A DNA stretch of 64,000 nucleotides from Aquimarina sp. MAR_2010_214 (GTDB taxonomy: Bacteria > Bacteroidota > Bacteroidia > Flavobacteriales > Flavobacteriaceae). Positions 34,304-42,618 of this stretch are shown piece by piece. Position 1 is the first letter of the stretch; each line of letters starts with the position of its first letter. Below the pieces are notes generated by a model. It made no database searches, was not told where the DNA came from, and saw nothing but the letters and a program-made list of their open reading frames with translations. The stretch is from positions 5,918,455 to 5,982,454 of the forward strand of contig NZ_PJMS01000001.1 of assembly GCF_002846555.1 (NCBI RefSeq), written 5' to 3'. The position numbers and the translations under genes are program-made.

Positions 34304-34930
34304 TTAAAAGAATTTTACTCCACCGGTTTTAATGTCATACATTCCGCCAACAATTTTTATTTCTCCATTATTTTCCATTTCGGCAAGGACTTCACTTGAA
34401 GAACGAATATTATCAATGGTCATGATTACATTTTTTTCTGCAACCTCATTTACAAAATCGATATTTTTTGAGTTTCTTAAGGCATCATCTTTTGGTTCTT
34501 TAACTGCTTCAACTGCTGGTTCTATTTTGTTTATTAAGGCGGTTAAATTTCCAAGTCTAGCATGATCACATGCTCCTTTAACCGCACCACAGGCAGTATG
34601 CCCCAAGACCACCAATAGTTTTGTTCCTGCCAATTTACAGGCAAACTCCATACTACCTAAGATATCTTCGTTCACAAAATTTCCTGCAATTCGTATGCTA
34701 AAAATATCACCCATACCCTGATCAAAAATTAATTCTGATGATACTCGAGAATCGATACAACTCAATATCGTTGCGAAAGGAAATTGACCATTTGCGGTCT
34801 GGGTTACTTGTTGCAATAAATTTCTATCCGCCTTCAGGTTATTTTGAAAACGTTGGTTTCCTTCTACAAGTGCTTTTAATGCACTATTTGATGTCATTGC
34901 ATCTTGCGTTTCTTTTGTATGTGCTTTCAT
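34304..34930 (-). CDS. Beta-class carbonic anhydrase
   Basis: A 208-residue enzyme. The zinc ligands and catalytic dyad are present: FATILSCIDSRVSSELIFDQ (Cys, and the Asp-Arg pair), IRIAGNFVNEDILGSMEFAC, and LLVVLGHTACGAVKGACDHA (His and Cys ligands). It interconverts CO2 and bicarbonate. No signal peptide, so cytoplasmic. It follows a SulP-type transporter gene and a USP-like gene with short gaps (11 bp each), and the three probably form one operon for inorganic carbon supply. Confidence 0.94.
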   Translation of the reverse strand: MKAHTKETQDAMTSNSALKALVEGNQRFQNNLKADRNLLQQVTQTANGQFPFATILSCIDSRVSSELIFDQGMGDIFSIRIAGNFVNEDILGSMEFACKLAGTKLLVVLGHTACGAVKGACDHARLGNLTALINKIEPAVEAVKEPKDDALRNSKNIDFVNEVAEKNVIMTIDNIRSSSEVLAEMENNGEIKIVGGMYDIKTGGVKFF

Positions 34931-34941
34931 AATTATTATTT

Positions 34942-35784
34942 TTAGTTAGCCAATATAAGAACCGGCACATTTGTTTTGTTTATGGTCTGCTGAATTTTAG
35001 TGTTGAAACCAATTGATTTACGTAGTTTTTGTTTAGTTTCTCGTTTTACACAAAGCAGTCCCAATTTATTTTTTTCAATATATTTTGAGACGCTACTACT
35101 ATTATCCATTCCTTCGTCGAACTCAAAAATTACTGTATTTTCTGCAATAGATTGTTCTTTAGGTTTCGAAAAGGCTGTTGGTTTTTTAAGTCGAGAATCT
35201 GTTTTCTTAATTTTAAACAGCTTAAAAGGTTTATGAGTACGCTTTTTTAAATCCTGAACAATTTCAACTTCTTTATTTATCGATACATCATCAAGAAAAC
35301 CAAGAGATACATTATGATACGATGTAAGGTTTTTATCACTTCCAGAAATAAGAATTCCTCCTTTGTGATGCTTCAATAAATAAGACGTTAGTCCATCTCC
35401 CAAAAAGTTTACTATTTTGGGTTTTCGTTTACCAATAACAACAATATCTGGCTGTGTTTTGGTAATGTGATTTTGTATTTCAGTAATAACATTTCCGAAG
35501 GTAAAACTGTATATGACAGGGATATTTTCTATATCTGATACCGTATCAACTAATTTTTGCATTGCCTTTTTTGAAGCAACTCTTTCTTCGTCTAGTGTTC
35601 TCATTACAGCTATTTGGTTATCATATCGAACAACCTGCATTGGTGGTTTTACATAAAAAACCTCAATTCCAGCATCTATAACCTTTGCCAAATTCACAGC
35701 ATTACGTAATGCTGTATATGAGGATTTAGTTTGGTCAATTAATACTAATAGTCTATATTTTGATTTTAATATATTAGTTTTCAT
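34942..35784 (-). CDS. Universal-stress-protein-like tandem domain protein
   Basis: A 280-residue protein with two USP-like halves. The first has YRLLVLIDQTKSSYTALRNA, VNLAKVIDAGIEVFYVKPP and PDIVVIGKRKPKIVNFLGDG then LLKHHKGGILISGSDK; the second is more diverged (VSLGFLDDVSINKEVEIVQD) and ends with LLCVKRETKQKLR and QTINKTNVPVLIL. The ATP-binding GxxG motif is only partly visible. It lies between the SulP transporter and carbonic anhydrase genes and may regulate the transporter; this is inference from synteny. Confidence 0.72.
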   Translation of the reverse strand: MKTNILKSKYRLLVLIDQTKSSYTALRNAVNLAKVIDAGIEVFYVKPPMQVVRYDNQIAVMRTLDEERVASKKAMQKLVDTVSDIENIPVIYSFTFGNVITEIQNHITKTQPDIVVIGKRKPKIVNFLGDGLTSYLLKHHKGGILISGSDKNLTSYHNVSLGFLDDVSINKEVEIVQDLKKRTHKPFKLFKIKKTDSRLKKPTAFSKPKEQSIAENTVIFEFDEGMDNSSSVSKYIEKNKLGLLCVKRETKQKLRKSIGFNTKIQQTINKTNVPVLILAN

Positions 35785-35795
35785 ATACTTGTATT

Positions 35796-37391
35796 TTAAG
35801 CGCTTTTAGGGCGTAGTCTAAAAAATTGAATAAAGCTATCTGGGTTTTCTATTATACCTCTTTCTGAAATAAGCTGAATATCAATATTTCTATTTCTTGC
35901 TTTTTCAGAAAAATCTTCAAGAATTTCAACAATATCGTTGTCTAAATATCTTGTTTTTCGAACATCAAGTTCTAAATAAGTATCTCTGGGAAGGCTGTCT
36001 AGTTCTTTAAGAATAGCTCCTTTATTGAAAAATGTTACTTCTTCTGCTAATGTCATCTTTATTTTATGCTTGCCGTTACTCTTATCTTCGATATGTAAGA
36101 AATGTGAGTTTTGAAAACTCTTTATCAAAATAACTACAATACCTACTAATAAGCCTAGCCCTATTCCTACCAAAAGATCTGTAAATACAATACCTGTAAC
36201 CGTAACTATAAATGGAACAAATTGTTTCCAACCTAATTGATACATGGTTTTAAATAATCCTGGTTTTGCAAGTTTATATCCAACGATAAAAAGAATTGCA
36301 GCTAATACAGATAGTGGAATCTTATTTAAAAGTCTTGGTATTAAAATTACAGAAATTAACAACAAGAATCCATGTAAAATTGCTACCATTTTGGACTTCC
36401 CTCCTGATTGGATGTTTGCTGAACTACGAACAATTACTTGGGTAATCGGCAATCCTCCGATAAGTCCAGAAATAATATTTCCTGTACCCTGTGCCAGTAA
36501 TTCTCGATTAGTAGGTGTTACCCGCTTACGAGGGTCTAACTTATCGGTTGCCTCTACACACAATAAGGTTTCCAGACTGGCCACTAAAGCAATAGTAAAG
36601 GCAGTTACCCATATTTGTGGGTTAGTAATCGCTCCAAAATTTGGAAAACTAAATTGCGCTAAGAACGAAGATGCATCCTCTGGTACAGGTACACTTACCA
36701 AATGTTCTGTAGAGATTCCCCAAGTACTATTTCCTGCTGTAACTATAAAGTATATAATCCCAGCAGCAACTGCTACCAAAGGCCCTTGAATAAGTTGAAA
36801 TATTTTCCCTTTTTTTGAAAGTACGTTACTCCATAAAAGAAGAACTCCGAGGCCGATAACTGCTATTAATGTAGCTCCGGGACTAATAGCATTAATTGCA
36901 CTTAAAATTCCTGAGAATGTATTTTCACCATCTATCTGGAAGAATGCAAAATCACCTTCTGGATCTGCGTCATATCCAAAGAAATGTGGTATTTGTTTAA
37001 GTATGATAATAATACCTATTCCTGTTAGCATTCCTTTAATTACGGATGATGGAAAGTAATACCCTATAATTCCTGCTTTCAAGAAACCAAATGCCAATTG
37101 TATCACACCTCCCAAAACGACAGCCAAAAGGAAGTTTTGATACCCTCCTAATGCGCCAATTGCGGTTAATACAATTGCTGCAAGCCCTGCAGCAGGGCCA
37201 CTAACACCTATTTGGGATCCACTCATGGCTCCCACTACGATACCACCTACGATACCGGCAATCAGGCCAGAAAACAAAGGAGCTCCACTTGCTAAAGCAA
37301 TACCTAAACATAGAGGTAACGCTACAAAAAACACGACAATACTGGCCGGAATATCGGCCTTAAGATTTTTAAATAAATTTGAATTATTCAT
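35796..37391 (-). CDS. SulP-family anion (probable bicarbonate) transporter with STAS domain
   Basis: About 531 residues from ATG 37391 ([20 protein letters not shown]); the longer frame to 37445 adds 18 residues that do not fit the family. Ten or more membrane segments follow, with [40 protein letters not shown] and the SulP signature [35 protein letters not shown]. The C-terminal STAS part ([38 protein letters not shown]) is cytoplasmic. The family includes BicA-type Na+/HCO3- symporters, and the downstream carbonic anhydrase supports bicarbonate. Sulfate remains possible. Confidence 0.88.
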   Translation of the reverse strand: [531 protein letters not shown]

Positions 37392-37472
37392 AGTTATACT
37401 GATTTGAGAAATGCCATACCCATTGGGCACAAAAACATTGATCAATTAATAATGTTATTATGTAAATTGATG

Positions 37473-37493
37473 AGTTCCATTAGTAATGGAACT
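37473..37493. promoter_or_regulatory. 21-bp palindrome upstream of the SulP gene
   Basis: AGTTCCATTA and its complement flank a single G. It lies 82 bp before the SulP ATG and 50 bp after the stop of the small gene downstream of tetR. No T-run follows, so an operator is more likely than a terminator. The adjacent TetR regulator is one candidate ligand. Confidence 0.4.
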
Positions 37494-37543
37494 TGATTGA
37501 TATACGATAAGAATTCAGATTAAGAAGTAGAATCCTAATTTAA

Positions 37544-37873
37544 TTACACCTGTTCGGGAGGTGGGATGGGAATTTCGAGATCAAAATCAGATAAAAGCTG
37601 AATTACCTGATAACAAGAACGTTGTGAAGCGTAGATGAAATGACGATCGTAAGAATTCAAAATTTTAACTTCATTTTTTTCGTCCTTACAATCATCTTCT
37701 TGTTTTTCTTCTTCATCAGAATCTTCTTCCCAATCTACTTCAACTAATTCGATATTATCATTAGTAAAAAGTGTAATCGTCTCCACTATTGACTGTAACA
37801 TCATACTCACAAGTACAACGATAAACGAGCAATACTTTATATAGCTAAATATGTTAGTACAGCATAACTTCAT
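37544..37873 (-). CDS. Small exported acidic protein of unknown function
   Basis: A 109-residue protein with one hydrophobic N-terminal segment (YIKYCSFIVVLVSMMLQSIV), then a strongly acidic stretch (ELVEVDWEEDSDEEEKQEDD) and a C-terminus ending EIPIPPPEQV. Similar small acidic proteins with a proline-rich end are common but uncharacterised in Flavobacteria. Its ATG overlaps the stop of the TetR gene (TAATG), so the pair is co-translated. Confidence 0.6.
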   Translation of the reverse strand: MKLCCTNIFSYIKYCSFIVVLVSMMLQSIVETITLFTNDNIELVEVDWEEDSDEEEKQEDDCKDEKNEVKILNSYDRHFIYASQRSCYQVIQLLSDFDLEIPIPPPEQV

Positions 37874-38541
37874 TAAGCGATAGTTTTTTGTACTAGATCA
37901 GTATAAAATCTTACTACATTATTTTTCCCTTCTTCAACATCGGTTAAAGCAGGAAGGTGTTGAGAAAAATAACGTTGATGATGTGCTCCTTCGATCACTG
38001 TTGAGATGAGCATATGTGGAAACTCAAATTTTGGATTTATCTCCAAAACCATATCGCTCACTCTTTGTACAACTCTTTTATAAGTTTTATAGAAACCTTT
38101 TTTATTTTCTTCATCTACATCCTTCGTATAATAGGCTTTAGCAGATTCTGAAATGATAATTTTATTAAGTAGTACTTCATTAATAAAAGTAAAAGAGTTG
38201 TCTTCTTTTACTTCCTGAGTAAGCAGTGTGATTGCGGTATTTAATTTATCTTTTGCAGAGGTAATGTTTGCCGTTGCAAAAACCAATTTATACTCAATCC
38301 AACTCCAATACCAATTGATTAAATATACCAATAATGCATGTTTACTTTCAAAATAACGATAAATTGAACTTTCATTAGACCCTATAGCGACTCCTAATTT
38401 TCTAAATGTAAAAGATTCAAAGCCTAACTCATTTATCATCTCGATACTAGTGTGTACTATTTTCTTCCCCAGATCAGAGGATTCAGGGTTTTTGGTGTAT
38501 AACTCCGGGTTAATTGTTATATGTATCGGTAAACTTTCCAT
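37873..38541 (-). CDS. TetR/AcrR-family transcriptional regulator
   Basis: A 222-residue regulator. The N-terminal HTH reads IVHTSIEMINELGFESFTFR, KLGVAIGSNESSIYRYFESK, HALLVYLINWYWSW, the standard TetR pattern. The C-terminal ligand domain (residues about 80-222) is helical and unassigned. It is coupled to the small acidic protein gene downstream. The SulP gene lies beyond that, preceded by a perfect palindrome. Ligand unknown. Confidence 0.87.
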   Translation of the reverse strand: MESLPIHITINPELYTKNPESSDLGKKIVHTSIEMINELGFESFTFRKLGVAIGSNESSIYRYFESKHALLVYLINWYWSWIEYKLVFATANITSAKDKLNTAITLLTQEVKEDNSFTFINEVLLNKIIISESAKAYYTKDVDEENKKGFYKTYKRVVQRVSDMVLEINPKFEFPHMLISTVIEGAHHQRYFSQHLPALTDVEEGKNNVVRFYTDLVQKTIA

Positions 38542-38638
38542 TTCAGAAAAGCAAATATATGAAAGTATTACTATTAAATGAAGTTGGTTTAACTAATTTT
38601 TATGAAAGTATAGGTTTTGGAAGTGTTTATGATCTAAA

Positions 38639-39208
38639 TTAGCAAATGATTTTTAGTTCACTATACATTGGATCTTTTTCGATCATTTTTAATAATTTCT
38701 TTTTGGCTTCGAATTTCTTTTTTCTGGCATACCCTTCAGAGTATCCTGTAATTTTTGAAATTTCTTTCATTGATTTTCCTTCAAAAAAAAGATATAATAG
38801 TTTCTTATTCTCTGTGCTTAACTTTTGAAAGTGTTTTCTATAGAGATGCTCGCGTTCTTGATTTTCAATATCGGCTATTAAGGATTCACCAACCCTCTCA
38901 TTAAAACCATACTGCTCATCGTTGATAATCAGTTTTTTCTTTTTCTTTAATCGATTTCTCCATAAGTTTTTACAAATTCCATAAAAATAGGTTTTTATGG
39001 GTACTCGCAACTCCAAAAGACCTGATCGTAATTTTTGATATAGTACAACTAATGCATCCTGAAAAACATCTTCTACATCTTCAGAGTTTCCATTATTGCG
39101 AAGAATATATCCCTGGATGTATCGTATATTTTCTTTATAAAAACATGTTAGTATTTTCTCGTCCCCATCAATGATTCCAGCTATGATTACTCGATCTTTA
39201 TCCATCAT
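38639..39208 (-). CDS. ECF-type sigma-70 family factor
   Basis: About 189 residues from ATG 39208. Region 2: FYKENIRYIQGYILRNNGNS, EDVEDVFQDALVVLYQKLR, TYFYGICKNLWRNRLKKKKK. Region 4: FQKLSTENKKLLYLFFEGKS, MKEISKITGYSEGYARKKKF. It recruits RNA polymerase to unknown promoters; no anti-sigma gene is adjacent. The frame stays open for 50 more codons upstream, but those bases belong to an inserted MITE-like element (39242-39372), so the long start at 39358 is rejected. Confidence 0.85.
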   Translation of the reverse strand: MMDKDRVIIAGIIDGDEKILTCFYKENIRYIQGYILRNNGNSEDVEDVFQDALVVLYQKLRSGLLELRVPIKTYFYGICKNLWRNRLKKKKKLIINDEQYGFNERVGESLIADIENQEREHLYRKHFQKLSTENKKLLYLFFEGKSMKEISKITGYSEGYARKKKFEAKKKLLKMIEKDPMYSELKIIC

Positions 39209-39241
39209 TATAGTGAATTTGTATCTTTTAGGGTTTAGATA

Positions 39242-39372
39242 ATACCATTTGTTGTTTGAATTTACTGAGATAAAATGTTCTTTTTTCACCTCATTTTCAG
39301 AATGAAAATAAACCGTAGTACCCCAACTATGCTTAATTTTCTTTTCTGGTAAATTCAAACAACAAATGGTAT
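39242..39372. mobile_element. 131-bp MITE-like element with 24-bp terminal inverted repeats
   Basis: Bases 39242-39265 (ATACCATTTGTTGTTTGAAT...) are the exact reverse complement of 39349-39372. The interior has no gene. Immediately outside or at the edge, TAA occurs on both sides (TAA before TACCATTTG and after CAAATGGTA), which would be a 3-bp target duplication. The element lies 33 bp upstream of the ECF sigma start codon, where it would replace or carry the promoter/leader. No autonomous partner is in the window. Confidence 0.6.
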
Positions 39373-39561
39373 AAGCTCATTGTCATTTATCGCTCACTTG
39401 CCTTTATGATACAAACATAGATTGACTAGGTCATATGTCCTTACAGATTTCTGTAATGTCATCTGTTTTTTTTAAAGAAAAATTCACATCATACTGTTTT
39501 TGAAGATGTTAAGAATTTGTTTTAATTAGTTAAAATTAGATAGCCCCTTATATACTGCTAT

Positions 39562-39676
39562 AACCAGAATTCGATATAAGAAAATCACGCCAATTCGATC
39601 CAATACTTTGACATAGCTCAGTACAGGCTAGAATTGACGCTTTTTTAAACAGTATCGCTTACGTCGAACTTGGGTT
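39562..39676. repeat. Composite palindromic element, copy A
   Basis: Nested inverted repeats: outer AATTCGATATAAG / CTTACGTCGAA and inner CACGCCAATTCGA / GAATTGACGC, the latter followed by TTTTTT. It begins one base after the stop codon of the response-regulator gene (39678, minus strand). The same outer and inner motifs recur at 42431-42612 (copy B) after the stop of the second kinase. It probably acts at the transcript's 3' end. The centre differs between copies. Confidence 0.55.
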
Positions 39677-39677
39677 A

Positions 39678-40346
39678 CTACAACAACCCTAGATCTTTAA
39701 CAATAGCTACCAGATGGGTACTATTTTTAGCTTTGAAGTCATCAAAAAGTTTACTTACTCTTTTATCAATAGCACTCTCACTATTTGGAGATATATTTTG
39801 TTTTTTAAGCTTGATTCGGATTTCTTTTTTGGTATATCCTTGTGATAATTCTTCTAGTAGCATCATATCCAAATCATCCAGGTGAATCATTGTATTAGCA
39901 TTAGAATTATTAGTAATTTCTGGTGGCCAAACCGTATTGCCTTGATACACTCTTTGCACACAAGCTACTAATTCTTGTATTGCCTCCTGACCTTTACAAA
40001 CATATCCATTGATATTAAGTTTTTCGAATAGCATATTAATTTTGTCTGGTCTGTTTTCCTGAGAGTATACAATCACTTTGATATCCGGTTGTATACTTCT
40101 TATATCTTTTATGAGTTCGATGCCTGAGGTTCTGGTTTGGATTTTATGACCTTCTCTAAATGAAAGATCTGTGATCAATAATTCAAATACTTCCTGATCA
40201 TTATGCGCTTTTCTAAATTTTAGATAGGCATCATCACAGTACTTAGCTTCTTCAATATTATAGATTCCAATTTTATCATTCAGCACTTTTATAATGCCTT
40301 GATTGGCAATTTCATAGTCTTCTGCTACCAATACTTTAGTAAACAT
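39678..40346 (-). CDS. NarL/LuxR-like response regulator
   Basis: A 222-residue protein. Receiver domain: VLVAEDYEIANQGIIKVLND (acidic pocket), ELLITDLSFREGH (phospho-Asp), IVYSQENRPDK (Ser) and GYVCKGQEAIQEL (Lys). The C-terminal HTH, LDMMLLEELSQGYTKKEIRI then ISPNSESAIDKRVSKLFDDF, resembles the LuxR-type output domain but is diverged and contains an insertion. It starts 12 bp after the stop of the adjacent TPR kinase gene, so the kinase is its likely phosphodonor. Confidence 0.87.
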   Translation of the reverse strand: MFTKVLVAEDYEIANQGIIKVLNDKIGIYNIEEAKYCDDAYLKFRKAHNDQEVFELLITDLSFREGHKIQTRTSGIELIKDIRSIQPDIKVIVYSQENRPDKINMLFEKLNINGYVCKGQEAIQELVACVQRVYQGNTVWPPEITNNSNANTMIHLDDLDMMLLEELSQGYTKKEIRIKLKKQNISPNSESAIDKRVSKLFDDFKAKNSTHLVAIVKDLGLL

Positions 40347-40358
40347 TTTGCTAATTTT

Positions 40359-42314
40359 TTAATTAGGGATTTGTATTTCGGCTTTAAAACCTTTGCCTTT
40401 TTCTGAGTCAAAGATAAGTGTTCCTCGTATAGCTCGAATACGGTTTTCTGTATTTCGAAGTCCATTTTTGGATTTTACATCTTCCTCTGTCATCCCTACA
40501 CCATTATCAGAATAGTTAATCGTGAGTGTGTCATTGGTATTAGAAAATTTCAATTTAACCAGACTGGCTTGACTATGTTTCTGCATATTGGTCATCAATT
40601 CCTGTAGCACTCTGTATACCGTTATTTTTATGGTTTTATCCACCTCATCCCAATCGATCCTATCAAATCCTATAACGATTAACTGAATCCCTTTTTGGGT
40701 ATAGTTTTGTAGTATATTATTCAATTCTTCTGGGTAGGTCTCCCCAGTCTCGAACTCATTGTTTTCACGAGAGATATCACGTGCTTTAAGGTAGGTAATG
40801 TTGAGTTTATCTTTTATTTGAGAGTCGTGGGGGTCATTTTGATATTGCATCATCAACTGGAAAATATCATTCCCTAACTCATCATGCAATTGTTTAGAAA
40901 TACGAGTTTCGGTTTCGTAGCTGGCTTCAAACTGTATTATTTTGTTTTGTTGACCTAAGTACCGTGTTCGCTGTCTAAAAAAGTAGATAACGAATCCAAT
41001 ACTTGTTAGTAATAGTAATATTCCAAGGAGATAGATTGTATTTTTGTTCTGAACTTCAATGATTTGTTGTTCTTTTTCTTTGGTTTCAAATCGAATTCTT
41101 GCAAACTTATCTCTGTATATTCTTTCTCTTTTTATTATACTATCATTGAGTTGCATATATTTATTTGCATACTCCAACCCCTTATCACCACTCCATATTT
41201 CTGACAATAGTTTATAACTCTGTAATAATTCTCCATTATTTTGTAAAACTAATGACACATCACGGGATCGTTCTGCGTACACCTTAGCGATACTATCTTC
41301 TTGTATAAATTGATAGTATTCTGCTAGATGCAAGGTATTGGTTGCTATACCAAACTTATCATCGATACTATCTCTAATTTTTAATGCTTTATAAAAAAGA
41401 TTAGGGATATCAGCGGTATCCTTGGATAGAAAATTAACATATGCCAAATTATCTAGTAATAGAGAATGTCGTCTAGGGTTCTTATTTAAAAACTCTGTAT
41501 ATGATAATCCCTTATGATAATATCCTTTTGCTTGATCATACTTTTGTTGTGATTTATAAACCGTACCTATGTTATTATAAGATAATACTTTTTGTAATAC
41601 CTCTTTATCGGTTCCTTTAGCATATTTAATAGCTTTTAGATAGTAATCAATAGCATCATCATATTGTTCTAGGTGCTTTGCTATAATTCCTAAATTAGTA
41701 TAACACATTGGAATATACCAATCATTTTCGGCAAGCTCAAAACTTTCAATTGCTTTAATAGTTAAAGATTCACTTTTAGTATAATCTTTTGCCTTTCTTA
41801 AAATATGCGCTAAGTCAATTAGTACTTTACCATAATCGAAAGAAATAGTATTTAAATTTTTTCCGTTTTTTAACATTAAAGCATATATATTTTCAGCTTT
41901 GTGAAAATTTTTGAAAGCAACATCTGATTTAGAGCTTCTATAATAAATCCCTAAATAAAAATATGATTTCGCTATATTTAAGGAATCATCAATTGTATGA
42001 GCTATACCTAAGACCTCTTCATTCAGTAATTTATAATGTCTTAAATCTTTTAAATCATAATACACATAAGAAATGTTTTGAAGTCTACTTATTTTAAAAG
42101 AACTGTTATTAAGCGCAGAAGAAACTTTATAGGCTTCTTCTAAGCTATTTTTTCTTTGTTGATTTGTTCTATTCTTATCTTTTGCTTTTTCAATATAAGA
42201 ATCAATTTGATCAGATATACTCTTTATATCCTTATCTGTTTGATTTTGATCGTCACAAGAAACCAAACAAAGAAAAAGTGATATACAAATAATGTTGAAA
42301 AGACTTCGAAACAT
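40359..42314 (-). CDS. TPR-containing histidine kinase, lipoprotein-type signal (paralogue 1)
   Basis: A 651-residue sensor. N-terminal lipoprotein-like signal MFRSLFNIICISLFLCLVSC, then about 350 residues of TPR repeats (for example YIPMCYTNLGIIAKHLEQYD, VLSYNNIGTVYKSQQKYDQA), a membrane helix (NTIYLLGILLLLTSIGFVIY), a short coiled segment and a kinase of the HisKA_3 type: ISKQLHDELGNDIFQLMMQY with the phosphorylated His, VLQELMTNMQKHSQASLVKL (N-box) and YSDNGVGMTEEDVKSKNGL (G-box). Repeats probably face the periplasm. The response-regulator gene follows by 12 bp. The last about 590 bp are almost identical to the upstream paralogue. Confidence 0.9.
   Translation of the reverse strand: MFRSLFNIICISLFLCLVSCDDQNQTDKDIKSISDQIDSYIEKAKDKNRTNQQRKNSLEEAYKVSSALNNSSFKISRLQNISYVYYDLKDLRHYKLLNEEVLGIAHTIDDSLNIAKSYFYLGIYYRSSKSDVAFKNFHKAENIYALMLKNGKNLNTISFDYGKVLIDLAHILRKAKDYTKSESLTIKAIESFELAENDWYIPMCYTNLGIIAKHLEQYDDAIDYYLKAIKYAKGTDKEVLQKVLSYNNIGTVYKSQQKYDQAKGYYHKGLSYTEFLNKNPRRHSLLLDNLAYVNFLSKDTADIPNLFYKALKIRDSIDDKFGIATNTLHLAEYYQFIQEDSIAKVYAERSRDVSLVLQNNGELLQSYKLLSEIWSGDKGLEYANKYMQLNDSIIKRERIYRDKFARIRFETKEKEQQIIEVQNKNTIYLLGILLLLTSIGFVIYFFRQRTRYLGQQNKIIQFEASYETETRISKQLHDELGNDIFQLMMQYQNDPHDSQIKDKLNITYLKARDISRENNEFETGETYPEELNNILQNYTQKGIQLIVIGFDRIDWDEVDKTIKITVYRVLQELMTNMQKHSQASLVKLKFSNTNDTLTINYSDNGVGMTEEDVKSKNGLRNTENRIRAIRGTLIFDSEKGKGFKAEIQIPN
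40361..40950 (-). repeat. Near-identical kinase block, member 1 (partner 42624-43213)
   Basis: The 590 bp that encode the kinase core and the stop region of paralogue 1 match 42624-43213 with only scattered silent differences and one visible amino-acid change (N to T in PEELNNILQ / PEELNTMLQ region plus I to M). The repeats are direct and 2263 bp apart. Upstream of the block the two genes diverge sharply, which indicates gene conversion or selection for a shared output. Confidence 0.85.
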
Positions 42315-42430
42315 GAATCGTATTTTATAAGATAAAAATAATGATATCCTTTCACTAGCATCCGAAAGTTTTTATTTTCTTTTCTCTTATACCAGTTATA
42401 CTTTGTAGAAATAATGATTATGTACTTACT

Positions 42431-42612
42431 AACCTGAGTTCGACGTAAGAAAATCACGTCAATTCGATTCGACTTTAGGAGAAGTGTATCGAGAATAGGA
42501 TTTTAGCTTAAAAAAGCTATTCTCGATACAGTTTTTCTCCATTTTATTCTGAAAAACCACTCGAATTGACGCTTTTTTATAACGTTTTAGCTTAGACCGA
42601 ATCAGGTTACTA
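42431..42612. repeat. Composite palindromic element, copy B
   Basis: Outer arms GAGTTCGACGTAAG (about 42435) and its diverged complement near 42600, inner arms CACGTCAATTCGA and TCGAATTGACG followed by CTTTTTT, and a further central hairpin GTATCGAGAATAG / CTATTCTCGATAC (42487-42532). It starts 7 bp after the stop codon of kinase paralogue 2 and fills most of the 304-bp gap before paralogue 1. Shares both outer motifs with copy A at 39562-39676. Confidence 0.6.
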
Positions 42613-42618
42613 AATTGA

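Noticed and set aside
39209..39358. Long start of the ECF sigma factor
   Set aside because: The extra 50 codons are derived mostly from the MITE-like element and have no sigma-factor similarity.
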